The notes below the pieces were generated by a model. It was given only the letters and a program-made list of their open reading frames with translations. It was not told where the DNA came from and searched no databases. From Thiohalobacter sp. IOR34 (GTDB lineage Bacteria > Pseudomonadota > Gammaproteobacteria > Thiohalobacterales > Thiohalobacteraceae), in contig NZ_CP128988.1 in NCBI RefSeq assembly GCF_030406045.1, positions 469,438-533,437 of the forward strand: 64,000 bases of DNA. Reading direction: 5' to 3'. A program made the position numbers and the translations under genes. Shown here in pieces: positions 27,657-35,849 of the stretch (positions are counted from its first letter, which is position 1; every line of letters starts with the position of its first letter).

Positions 27657-28184
27657 TTTTTTTCCATCCAATTCGGATTCTGGGGACAGCATGCTTATCG
27701 AGCCATGCGCAAGTGCAGGGCCTTTCCGCAAAGGCAGATCGGTTCGTTCCCAGTGAAGCAGTGACCTGTGTTTCTCTGCGTTGCATGGAACGCAGCCGTC
27801 GTCTTTTGACCTTACTGGTCTGGTGTCATGTGCTGGCGTAAAGGTTGCCGATCTCATGAATCTTGAGATGATTTCACAAGTATTCCACAAGATTCAACTC
27901 CGGTGCATGGGCGGGCATGACTTTTCTGCACCCTCAGCCCATCCCGAGGGATGGGCGGTGACCCAGGGGCTGCCGATGCAGCGCCCTGAGAGGCCCGACG
28001 ATCCATGGCCACTTGGTGCTGTCGGGAAACATATGGAAGTATTAACCCGGCAATCGCCGGGAGTTGATGGCGGGATTGGCTGGGCAAGTTGTCCGTCAAG
28101 TCACACGAATGCAGACCGGGGCTCGCGCAGTATTGCCTCAGAAGGTCTGTGCCACTTTGCGCAAGGGCAAGTTCCCACCCGCTG
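27657..28184. other. 528-bp spacer without a recognisable gene
   Basis: It lies between the divergent start of the methyltransferase gene and the 3' end of the hexaheme cytochrome gene. The first ~200 bases share the AT-richer character of the methyltransferase gene. Near 28034 GTATTAACCCGGCAA matches part of the 32-bp inverted repeat found at 43196 and 45756. CAGCCCATCCCGAGGGATGGGC near 27936 forms a small hairpin. Short open frames here show no familiar protein signature. Confidence 0.5.
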
Positions 28185-29339
28185 TCAATCGTCCAGTATC
28201 GACAGGTAGCTGAGCAGGTCCTGCACCTGGCCGTCGCCGATCTGCTGGAAGATCGCCTGATCCTCCGGGTCGTCGTCGTGCAGCCGTTCGCCGCGGCGGA
28301 AGCGGTTGATCTGTCGCCGCAGGTATTCGGAGTGCTGGCCGGTCAGCGGCGGGATCAGCTCGGCCGGCTTGCCATAACCGTCGTTGCCGTGGCAGGTCTG
28401 GCATTCCTTCTCATAGAAGCGCCGTCCGGCGTCGATGTTGCCGTCCAGGCGGGCGATGTTGATCACCAGCTTGCTTTCCTTCAGTCGGGCGAAGGCATCG
28501 AAGCCTTCCTTGACCTCGACCGGCTCCAGCTTGGTGGGCAACTTGATCTGCTCCAGATAGGCGGCGATGGTGACCACGTCCTCCTCGGGCAGCTCGCGCT
28601 CGCTGGTGTAGGGGACCATGGGGATGTTGATTCGCCGCCGTGCCTTGAAGTCGCGCAGTTGCTTGGCGATGTAGCCGCGCGGCAGACCGGCCAGCCGCGG
28701 GTATTCGCCGTCTGGCTTGCCTTCGCCGTATTCGCCGTGGCAGCCGGCGCAGGTCTCGTTGATCTCCTCGCCGTACTCGAGGTCGATGTCGGCGGTCTGT
28801 GCCGCGGCCTCCGCCTCGGTCTCCTTCGGCAGCCGGTGGGAGATGCCCTTATGGCAGTCGATGCAGGTCATGTCATCGGCCTGGGCCCGGCGGTGCTTCT
28901 TCTGCGCGAACAGACCCTGGCGTTCGAGTTCCATGCTGTCGAAGCGGTGGCAGTTGCGGCATTCCCGCGAGTCGGTGCGTTTCATGGTCTTCCACACCTT
29001 CTCGGCGAGAACGGCGCGCTTGGCCTCGAACTTCTCCGGGGTATCGATGGAGCCCATCAGCCAGTGGTAGACCTCCACCGAGGCCTGGATCTTGCGGATG
29101 ATCTTGGGTGTCCAGTCACGCGGCACGTGGCAGTCCGGACAGGCGGCCTGCACGCCGGAGGGGTTGCGGAAATGGACGCTGTGCCGGTATTCCTGGTAGA
29201 CCGTGCTCTCCATCTCGTGGCAGGAGATGCAGAAGGAGAGGGTGTTGGTGGCCTCCATCGCGGTGTTGAAGCCGCCCCAGAAGAGGATGCCGGCCACGAA
29301 GATGGTGGCTGAGGTGAAACTGAGCAGTTTGATTTTCAT
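28185..29339 (-). CDS. Hexaheme cytochrome: NapC/NirT domain fused to diheme cytochrome c
   Basis: 384 aa. One N-terminal membrane helix (residues ~5-27) anchors the protein with its body in the periplasm. Four CxxCH sites (CISCH, CPDCH, CRNCH, CIDCH) in residues ~37-165 match the tetraheme NapC/NirT/NrfH quinol dehydrogenase family. Two more (CAGCH ~197, CQTCH ~318) with LAGLPRGYIAKQLRDF and LTGQHSEYLRRQI belong to a c4-like diheme unit. Such a protein could take electrons from menaquinol and pass them through its own cytochrome domain to soluble cytochromes. It diverges from nosZ across an FNR/DNR-like box, suggesting co-regulation. The fusion is the odd feature; its partner is inferred. 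Confidence 0.88.
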   Translation of the reverse strand: MKIKLLSFTSATIFVAGILFWGGFNTAMEATNTLSFCISCHEMESTVYQEYRHSVHFRNPSGVQAACPDCHVPRDWTPKIIRKIQASVEVYHWLMGSIDTPEKFEAKRAVLAEKVWKTMKRTDSRECRNCHRFDSMELERQGLFAQKKHRRAQADDMTCIDCHKGISHRLPKETEAEAAAQTADIDLEYGEEINETCAGCHGEYGEGKPDGEYPRLAGLPRGYIAKQLRDFKARRRINIPMVPYTSERELPEEDVVTIAAYLEQIKLPTKLEPVEVKEGFDAFARLKESKLVINIARLDGNIDAGRRFYEKECQTCHGNDGYGKPAELIPPLTGQHSEYLRRQINRFRRGERLHDDDPEDQAIFQQIGDGQVQDLLSYLSILDD

Positions 29340-29479
29340 GCAGGTCCGCTTGTGTGGGTGATAACGGGGTGGCCGGGTCTCGGTTCGCGCCTTTTTCCTG
29401 TCAATTTCTGACGCATAAGCTACTTTTATTGGGACGCTGTGTGGTTTGCCGCATTTTGACCGCCATTTGCCGCATTACT

Positions 29480-29493
29480 TTGACTTGCGTCAA
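29480..29493. promoter_or_regulatory. FNR/DNR-type operator in the nosZ divergent region
   Basis: TTGACTTGCGTCAA is a perfect dyad TTGAC-N4-GTCAA, one base per half-site from the FNR consensus TTGAT-N4-ATCAA and within the range used by DNR/NNR. It lies 120 bp before the nosZ start and about 140 bp before the oppositely oriented hexaheme gene. Oxygen or NO control of both sides is inferred. Confidence 0.7.
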
Positions 29494-29613
29494 GGCCGTT
29501 TGGAGTGGCGGGTGGCAAGTTTAGCCGCAGCGCGAGGGCGCAGTGAAGGCTTTGTTTGGCCTGACTGAAAATCGTGTTTCGAAAACCGACTTGTGTTTTT
29601 AAGGGAGAGGGCT

Positions 29614-31923
29614 ATGAAAAAGCAACCAAAAGGCGTGCTGCGTGCGCTGGTAGGCCTTGCGGGGGGGCTGGCGATCGCGGCGGGCTCGCTGTCGGCGGCG
29701 ACGCTGGACGAGGTCATGAAGGCGCGCGGTTTGACCCAGAAAGACCTGCTGGCAGCCGCCAAGACCTATACCCCGACCGGCGGGCGCGATGAATATATCG
29801 TCTTCAGTTCCGGCGGCCAGAGTGGCCAGGTGATCGTCTACGGCATCCCGTCGATGCGGATCCTGAAGTACATCGCCGTGTTCACGCCGGAACCCTGGCA
29901 GGGCTATGGTTTCGACGAGGAGTCCAAGGCCGTGTTGCGCCAGGGCAACATCCAGGGCAAGGAAATCAATTTTGGTGACACCCACCACCCGGCCATCTCC
30001 GAGACCAAGGGTGAATACGACGGCCAGTACCTGTTCATCAACGACAAGGCCAACCCGCGTGTCGCGGTGATCGATCTGCACGACTTCGAGACCAAGCAGA
30101 TCGTCGTCAACCCGGTGTTCAAGTCGCAGCATGGTGGCGTGTTCGTGTCTCCGAACACCGAATATGCCATGACCGCGGCCCAGTATCCTGCACCCTACGA
30201 GAACAAGTTCGTGCCGCTGGAGCAGTTCAACGAACACTACCGTGGTGGCATGACCTACTGGAAGTTCAACCGCGAGAAGGGGCGCATCGATCCTTCCAAG
30301 TCGTTTACCGTGATGGCGCCGCCGTACAGCCAGGACCTGTCCGACTTCGGTAAGGGGCCGTCATACGGTTGGTCGTTCACCAACTCCTTCTGTTCCGAGC
30401 GTTACGTGGGTGGCATCGAGCGGGGTCGTCCGCCGTTCGAGGCCGGCTGTTCCTCCAAGGACACCGACTTCCTGCACGTGGTGAACTGGAAGAAGGCGGC
30501 CGAGCTGGTCAAGGCTGGCAAGGCAACCAAGATCAATGGCCATGACGTGCTGACCATCGATACCGCCGTGAAGGAAGGCATTCTGTTCCTGATCCCGGAA
30601 CCGAAGAGCCCGCATGGCGTCGACGTCAGCCCGGACGGCAAGTATCTGGTGGTCTCCGGCAAGCTGGACAGCCATACCACGGTATACAGCTTCGACAAGA
30701 TCATGAAGGCGATCAAGAACAAGAAGTTCGAAGGCAAGGATCCCTACGGGATTCCGATCATCGCCCTCAAGGACGTGGTTCATACCCAGGTCGAGCTCGG
30801 TTTGGGGCCGTTGCACACCCAGTTCGACGCCAAGCCCTGCGTGGCCTATACCTCGCTGTACGTGGATTCCATGGTCGGCAAGTGGGATTACTGCAAGGGC
30901 AAGATCCTCGACAAGCTGTCCATCCACTACAACATCGGTCACCTGATGGCGATGGAGGGTGACTCGGTGTCGCCGGACGGCAAGTACCTGGTGGCGCTCA
31001 ACAAGCTGGCCATCGACCGCTTCAATCCGGTCGGCCCGCTGCATCCGCAGAACCATCAGCTGATCGACATCAGCGGCGAGAAGATGGAGCTGCTCTACGA
31101 CATGCCGCTGCCGCTGGGCGAGCCCCACTATGCCGTGGCCATCAAGGCCGACAAGCTGAAGCCGGCGATCCGCTACAAGTCTGGCTGGGACAGCCGTACC
31201 GACAAGCGCTCGCCCTACAAGACCCGCGCCGGTCGCGAGAAGACCGAGCGGACCTGCGATGCCAGCGGCAAGTGCAAGGTCGAGGTGTTTGGTACCACCA
31301 TCCGTTCCCACATCAACCCCGAGATCATCGAGGCTGAGGTTGGCGACGAGGTGATCCTGCACTTCACCAACCTGGAGCGTGCCGAGGACGAGGTGCATGG
31401 CTTCGCCCTCTATGGCCAGAATGTCCAGCTCTCGCTGGAGCCGGGCAAGACGGCCACCGCCCGCTTCATCGCCGATCGGGAAGGCGTCTTCCCCTACTAC
31501 TGCACCGAGTTCTGCTCGGCTCTGCACCTGGAGATGGAAGGCTATCTGCTGGTCAAGCCCAAGGGCTACAAGGCCAAGGCCGTGTCCATGCAGGAAGGCG
31601 TGACCTACACCAAGGCCGACTACGAGAAGCAGGTCAAGACCAACCTGGAGACCCAGGCGGTCATCGACCAGGTCGTGGCCTTCATCACCAGCCACAACTA
31701 CAAGGACTTCCCGCCGGTTGTGGCGCTGGTGGAGGATGCCACCGACCAGCTCGGCTTTGCCGACGAGGCGAAGAAGAAGGCCGAGGCTGCTGCGGCCAAG
31801 GGCGACTGGCAGAATGCCATGCTCTGGGCCAACCAGTGGTGGCAGTATCAGGTGAAGACCGCCGATCTGGGCTTGCGCGCCAAGACCTATCTGGAGGAAC
31901 ATGGCGCCAAGAAGATCAAGTAA
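29614..31923 (+). CDS. nosZ: Nitrous oxide reductase, clade II (Sec-exported)
   Basis: 769 aa, preceded by a good ribosome site (AAGGGAGAGG). The signal peptide (MKKQPKGVLRALVGLAGGLA) has no twin-arginine motif, as in clade II enzymes. The seven-bladed propeller carries CuZ histidine motifs GDTHHP, SQHGG, SPHGVDVS, GPLHTQFD, NIGHL and GEPHYA. The C-terminal cupredoxin domain has the CuA motif YYCTEFCSALHLEM near residue 630. About 110 further residues of helical sequence follow instead of the cytochrome c domain seen in the Wolinella enzyme. It reduces N2O to N2 in the periplasm. Confidence 0.97.
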   Translation: MKKQPKGVLRALVGLAGGLAIAAGSLSAATLDEVMKARGLTQKDLLAAAKTYTPTGGRDEYIVFSSGGQSGQVIVYGIPSMRILKYIAVFTPEPWQGYGFDEESKAVLRQGNIQGKEINFGDTHHPAISETKGEYDGQYLFINDKANPRVAVIDLHDFETKQIVVNPVFKSQHGGVFVSPNTEYAMTAAQYPAPYENKFVPLEQFNEHYRGGMTYWKFNREKGRIDPSKSFTVMAPPYSQDLSDFGKGPSYGWSFTNSFCSERYVGGIERGRPPFEAGCSSKDTDFLHVVNWKKAAELVKAGKATKINGHDVLTIDTAVKEGILFLIPEPKSPHGVDVSPDGKYLVVSGKLDSHTTVYSFDKIMKAIKNKKFEGKDPYGIPIIALKDVVHTQVELGLGPLHTQFDAKPCVAYTSLYVDSMVGKWDYCKGKILDKLSIHYNIGHLMAMEGDSVSPDGKYLVALNKLAIDRFNPVGPLHPQNHQLIDISGEKMELLYDMPLPLGEPHYAVAIKADKLKPAIRYKSGWDSRTDKRSPYKTRAGREKTERTCDASGKCKVEVFGTTIRSHINPEIIEAEVGDEVILHFTNLERAEDEVHGFALYGQNVQLSLEPGKTATARFIADREGVFPYYCTEFCSALHLEMEGYLLVKPKGYKAKAVSMQEGVTYTKADYEKQVKTNLETQAVIDQVVAFITSHNYKDFPPVVALVEDATDQLGFADEAKKKAEAAAAKGDWQNAMLWANQWWQYQVKTADLGLRAKTYLEEHGAKKIK

Positions 31924-31953
31924 TGGTCTGACCTGGTAATCCTAGGCAAGTCC

Positions 31954-31984
31954 GGGGGGGCGAAGTACAGCCCCCCCTTTTTAT
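31954..31984 (+). terminator. Intrinsic terminator or attenuator after nosZ
   Basis: A run of seven G pairs with seven C around a 10-base loop and is followed directly by TTTTTTAT. It would limit readthrough from nosZ into the cytochrome and nosB genes, allowing more NosZ than maturation proteins. Confidence 0.75.
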
Positions 31985-32027
31985 CTACAGTCCGGGATTC
32001 AACCGGACACAGGATGAGGAAATTGGC

Positions 32028-32360
32028 ATGAGAAGAGTACTGAGTAGTATGGTTCTGGCAGTGTCCATGGCGGGGCTGGGGACCGCCCACGCGGCCGGCC
32101 TTGATGGTGCGGCCCTGTTCAGCAACCCGGCCAAGGGCGGCTGCACCGCTTGTCACGGCAAGGATGCCAAGTCGCCGATCATGCCCCAGTACCCCAAGCT
32201 GGCCGGCCAGAACAAGGCGTATCTGATTCAGCAGCTGAAGGACATCAAGAGCGGTGCCCGCAACAACGGCATGACGGCTGCCATGAAGGGTATCATGCAC
32301 ATGGTGAACGAGCAGGAAATCGAGGCTATCGCCGACTACCTGTCGAAGCTCAAGCCCTGA
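32028..32360 (+). CDS. Monoheme cytochrome c (c553/c4-like)
   Basis: 110 aa with a cleavable signal peptide (VLSSMVLAVSMAGLGTAHA). One heme site, CTACH near residue 39, and methionines in GMTAAMKGIMHM for the sixth ligand. MPQYPKLAGQNKAYLIQQL is typical of the c553/c4 group. Located directly after nosZ, it is a likely soluble electron donor to the CuA site, in the position of a NosC protein. Confidence 0.9.
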   Translation: MRRVLSSMVLAVSMAGLGTAHAAGLDGAALFSNPAKGGCTACHGKDAKSPIMPQYPKLAGQNKAYLIQQLKDIKSGARNNGMTAAMKGIMHMVNEQEIEAIADYLSKLKP

Positions 32361-32489
32361 GCCGCCGCAGCCGGCAGCCGCTTTGACCGATATCAAGGCG
32401 ACCTGTGGTCCAGGCTGCCAATATTCCGGCGGCAGGCTGGGCCTACAAGGGGCCGGCTTTCAACGTTCAACGAGTTGCAGGAGAACCCT

Positions 32490-33191
32490 ATGTTAAAGAA
32501 GAGTGTATTGAAGGCCGCGGGACTGGCCGTCAGCATGGTCCTGTCCGGTACCGCCGGAGCGTGGAGCATGCACGGCGAGGAGCTGGACAAGGCAATGGCG
32601 CTGAAGCCGGACCTGGAAAACGGCCTGGACGTCTTCGAGGTCTGTTCCGCCTGCCACATGCCCGAAGGTTGGGGTACCGAGGACGGCACCTTTCCCCAGC
32701 TCGCCGGCCAGCACCGCAATGTGCTGATCAAGCAGCTGGCGGACATCCGCGCCGGTAACCGCGACAACCCGACCATGTATCCCTTCGCCCTGCCGGAGTC
32801 GATCGGTGATGCCCAGGCGCTGGCCGACGTCACCGCCTACATCCAGACCCTGAAGATGAACCCGGACAACGGCGTGGGGCCTGGCACCGATCTGGCGCGC
32901 GGCGAGAAGCTGTACAAGGAAAACTGCGTCAAGTGCCATGGCGAGAAGGGCGAGGGCAGCAACAAGAAGTTCTATCCACGTATCCAGGGCCAGCACTACA
33001 AGTACATGCTGCGCCAGTTCGAGTGGATCCGGGATGGCAAGCGGCGCAACGCCAATCCGGACATGGTCAAGCAGATCGCGAGCTTCACCGACGACGACAT
33101 GCGCGCCGTGATCGACTACGTGTCGCGCATCAAGCCGCCCAAGGAAGACCTGGCGCCGTCCAAGGACTGGAAGAACCCGGACTTCGACTGA
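32490..33191 (+). CDS. Diheme cytochrome c4-like protein
   Basis: 233 aa from MLKKSVLKAAGLAVSM, with GCAGGAGA as ribosome site; five codons upstream are rejected. A signal peptide ends near SGTAGA. Two heme sites, CSACH near residue 50 and CVKCH near 144, each lie in a c4-type fold (FPQLAGQHRNVLIKQL; YPRIQGQHYKYMLRQF). It is a periplasmic electron carrier placed between nosZ and nosB and plausibly shuttles electrons from the quinol side to NosZ. Confidence 0.9.
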   Translation: MLKKSVLKAAGLAVSMVLSGTAGAWSMHGEELDKAMALKPDLENGLDVFEVCSACHMPEGWGTEDGTFPQLAGQHRNVLIKQLADIRAGNRDNPTMYPFALPESIGDAQALADVTAYIQTLKMNPDNGVGPGTDLARGEKLYKENCVKCHGEKGEGSNKKFYPRIQGQHYKYMLRQFEWIRDGKRRNANPDMVKQIASFTDDDMRAVIDYVSRIKPPKEDLAPSKDWKNPDFD

Positions 33192-33212
33192 GGTCCACGC
33201 AGTATCGGCTGA

Positions 33213-33237
33213 CGGGCGGGGGCGTCCTGCCCCCGCC
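33213..33237 (+). terminator. GC-rich stem-loop after the diheme cytochrome
   Basis: GGGCGGGGGC and GCCCCCGCCC form a perfect 10-bp stem around GTCCT. No T-run follows, so it may stabilise the upstream mRNA end or attenuate rather than terminate. The remaining ~200 bp to nosB show no gene. Confidence 0.5.
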
Positions 33238-33434
33238 CCGCCCGCCTTCCCGGTATTCCTGACAGGGCCGTGCGGATTCCGGGATGCCCCGGGCCGCAAG
33301 CGACGTGGCGGCGGAGGGATGTCCTCTGAACGTACGGACTGTCGGTCGTGTGGCAGTTCCTTGCCGCACTGGCCCATGCAGGCCAGAATGCCGCTTCATA
33401 TCCACCTGTCTCTCTCGACGCAAAGGTACTGATC

Positions 33435-34610
33435 GTGAATGCGGACACTCAAAACAGACAGAATCTCATCGTCACCGCCCTGGGCGTGCTTGCCCTGCTG
33501 CTGCTGGTGGCCATCTATTACAGCCCGATCTGGTGGGTGGCGCTGAAGGCACCCAACTATCCGCCGGAGGCCTTCCCCGACGGGGTGCGCATCCATTTCC
33601 ACATGAATGGTGTGTTCAACGGCTGCAAGAAGATCGAGAACCGGGAGATCGAGGAAAGCGAGGCCCTCGACTGCGTTCACGAGATGGACACCATCAACCA
33701 CTATGTCGGCATGTACCCCATTGCCGCCGGCGGCCCGGTAGAACGCGCCTATTCGCAGTTTCTGGTCGTCTTCCTGGGGGTGATGCTGGTCGGTTTCATG
33801 ATTCGCTCACCGGGACTGCGAACCGGAGTCATGACGGCGGGTTTTGCGGCCATCCTGGTATGGATGTACCTCACCCTGTATGCCGAGAACGGCCTGCAGT
33901 ATGAAAACGAGGGCTATATTCGCGCCCTGGTCACCTCGCTGGATCAGGAGGCCACCGCCGAGGGCGCGGAGGAAGAGGCCAGCAGCAGCGCCATCGTCGA
34001 GGCTCTGCGCCGTTCGCTGGAAAGTTCGGGCGTGACTGCGGCCAAACCGGCGGAAACCGAACATCTGAGCGAGAAGCAGCGCCTGATCGAGCAGATGCGG
34101 GTGAACTACGAGAAGGACCGCGAGCGTACCGGCAAGGGTGAACCCTGGAATGGCAGCACCTTCCAGGTGATGACCTGGCACTATGGCAAGAGCCTGGGGC
34201 GCTATTTCAACAACCCGGCCGAGATCGAGCCGATGGTGAAGAAGGTGGCGATTGCCACCCATGCGGTGTTCGCCGGTCTGGTGCTGGCCATGCTGGTGCT
34301 GCTGGCGACGACCCGCCGCACCGGTGGCCTGTTCTACTGGCTGCTGGTGCTGGTGCCCATGGCCCTGCCGGTGTTCTTCGTCATCGACTACGCCGCCTGG
34401 CTGTGGTTCTTCGGTCACAACCTGAATCCCATGGGGGCTTTCACGGTCAAGCCCTTCATGCCCACGGTGTTCGGGCAGGGCAAGGTGGCGCAGTTCGCGA
34501 CCTATTCCTACCCCTACATCGGCTTTGGCCTGATGATGCTCATGTCGCTGCTGCTCGCCGTGGCGGCCGTGATCCGCCATCGCCAGTTGCAGGACAGCTC
34601 CGGGGGCTAG
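33435..34610 (+). CDS. nosB: NosB-like membrane protein of the clade II nos cluster
   Basis: 391 aa from a GTG at NADTQNRQNLIVTALG, with AAAGGT 9 bp upstream; a longer frame starting at 33348 lacks a ribosome site. There are about five to six membrane helices: one near residues 10-30, two near 110-160 and three in the C-terminal third. A long charged soluble section (~175-265, Glu-rich) lies between. It contains FHMNGVFNGCKKIENREIEE with cysteines in an extracytoplasmic region. NosB is a hallmark of clade II clusters and takes the place of NosR there; its function is unknown. The stop is directly followed by nosD. Confidence 0.8.
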   Translation: MNADTQNRQNLIVTALGVLALLLLVAIYYSPIWWVALKAPNYPPEAFPDGVRIHFHMNGVFNGCKKIENREIEESEALDCVHEMDTINHYVGMYPIAAGGPVERAYSQFLVVFLGVMLVGFMIRSPGLRTGVMTAGFAAILVWMYLTLYAENGLQYENEGYIRALVTSLDQEATAEGAEEEASSSAIVEALRRSLESSGVTAAKPAETEHLSEKQRLIEQMRVNYEKDRERTGKGEPWNGSTFQVMTWHYGKSLGRYFNNPAEIEPMVKKVAIATHAVFAGLVLAMLVLLATTRRTGGLFYWLLVLVPMALPVFFVIDYAAWLWFFGHNLNPMGAFTVKPFMPTVFGQGKVAQFATYSYPYIGFGLMMLMSLLLAVAAVIRHRQLQDSSGG

Positions 34611-35849
34611 ATGGGAAGGGACGGAATGGTTCGCCTTCTGCTCGCGCTGTTGCTGATGCTGGCCGGTCTGCCGGTGCTGGCCGCCCGGCCAGGCCTGCAG
34701 GCGATGATCGATGCCGCCAAGCCCGGCGACATCGTCCAGCCCGAGCCCGGCGTCTATGCCGGCCCCATCACCATCGACAAGGGCATTACCCTGGATGGCC
34801 GGGGCAAGGTGACCATCGATGCAGGCGGCAAGGGCTCGGTGATCTATCTGCACACCGATGGTGCCGTGCTGCGCAATCTGCATCTGACCAACTCCGGTGC
34901 CCTGCACAACACCATTGACGCCGGTGTGCAGGTGCGTGGCAAGTTCAATGTCATCAAGGACAACATCATCGATGATTGCCTGTTCGGCCTCGACCTGCAG
35001 CAGTCTGAAAACAACGTGGTGCGTCGCAACCGCATCAGCTCCAAGGAGGTGGCCCTGGGTATGCGTGGCGATGCGGTGCGGCTCTGGTACAGCTTCGGCA
35101 ACAAGATCACGGACAACGTGATCCGCAATGCGCGTGACATGGTGGTCTGGTATTCAAAGGACAATCTCATCGCCCGCAACGACAGTCGCGGCGGCCGCTA
35201 TGCCCTGCACTTCATGTACTCCCAGTACAACAAGGTCGAGGGTAATACCTATACCGACAATTCCGTGGGCATCTTCCTGATGTACAGCGATGGCGTCGAG
35301 ATCCGTGACAATTACATCGCGCGGGCAGTGGGTGCCACCGGGGTGGGAATCGGTTTCAAGGAGACCTCCGATGTGACCATCGAGAACAACCGGATCCTCT
35401 ACAATGCGACCGCCCTGTACCTCGATGTGTCACCCTACCAGCCGGACACCGTCAACCGTTTTACCGGCAACGTCATCGCCTTCAACAACATCGCCGTGCG
35501 TTTCCTCAACGACTGGCAGGGAAATGCCTTTCACCGCAACCTGTTCAAGGGTAACCTGACCGAGGTGGTGGTCAGTGACGGTGCCACCGCCAACCGCAAC
35601 GACTGGCAGGGCAACTACTGGGACAGCTACCAGGGCTTCGATCTTGATGGTGACGGCATCGGTGACACCCCCTACGAGAACTATTCCTATGCCGACCGCA
35701 TCTGGCAGGATGTGCCTGCGGCGCAGTTCTTCCGTGGCACACCGATGCTGGAGGTGCTGGACTTCCTGGAGCGCCTGGCGCCGTTCACGCCGCCGCAACT
35801 GGTGCTGCGTGACCAGCGACCGTTGATGGAAATGGAGAACAGGCTGTGA
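34611..35849 (+). CDS. nosD: Nitrous oxide reductase maturation protein NosD
   Basis: 412 aa; an alternative ATG at 34626 has a better-placed AAGGGA site. The signal peptide (VRLLLALLLMLAGLPVLAA) directs export. The rest is a right-handed beta-helix with repeated units such as NVIKDNIIDDCLFGLDLQQ, NKITDNVIRNARDMVV and NKVEGNTYTDNSVGIFLM, typical of NosD/CASH proteins. NosD works with the NosFY ABC transporter in building the CuZ copper-sulfur cluster. It overlaps nosG by 4 bases. Confidence 0.95.
   Translation: MGRDGMVRLLLALLLMLAGLPVLAARPGLQAMIDAAKPGDIVQPEPGVYAGPITIDKGITLDGRGKVTIDAGGKGSVIYLHTDGAVLRNLHLTNSGALHNTIDAGVQVRGKFNVIKDNIIDDCLFGLDLQQSENNVVRRNRISSKEVALGMRGDAVRLWYSFGNKITDNVIRNARDMVVWYSKDNLIARNDSRGGRYALHFMYSQYNKVEGNTYTDNSVGIFLMYSDGVEIRDNYIARAVGATGVGIGFKETSDVTIENNRILYNATALYLDVSPYQPDTVNRFTGNVIAFNNIAVRFLNDWQGNAFHRNLFKGNLTEVVVSDGATANRNDWQGNYWDSYQGFDLDGDGIGDTPYENYSYADRIWQDVPAAQFFRGTPMLEVLDFLERLAPFTPPQLVLRDQRPLMEMENRL

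Noticed and set aside
33435-34610. NosR
   Set aside because: There is no FMN-binding domain or CxxxCP iron-sulfur tail; length and topology fit NosB, and clade II clusters lack NosR.
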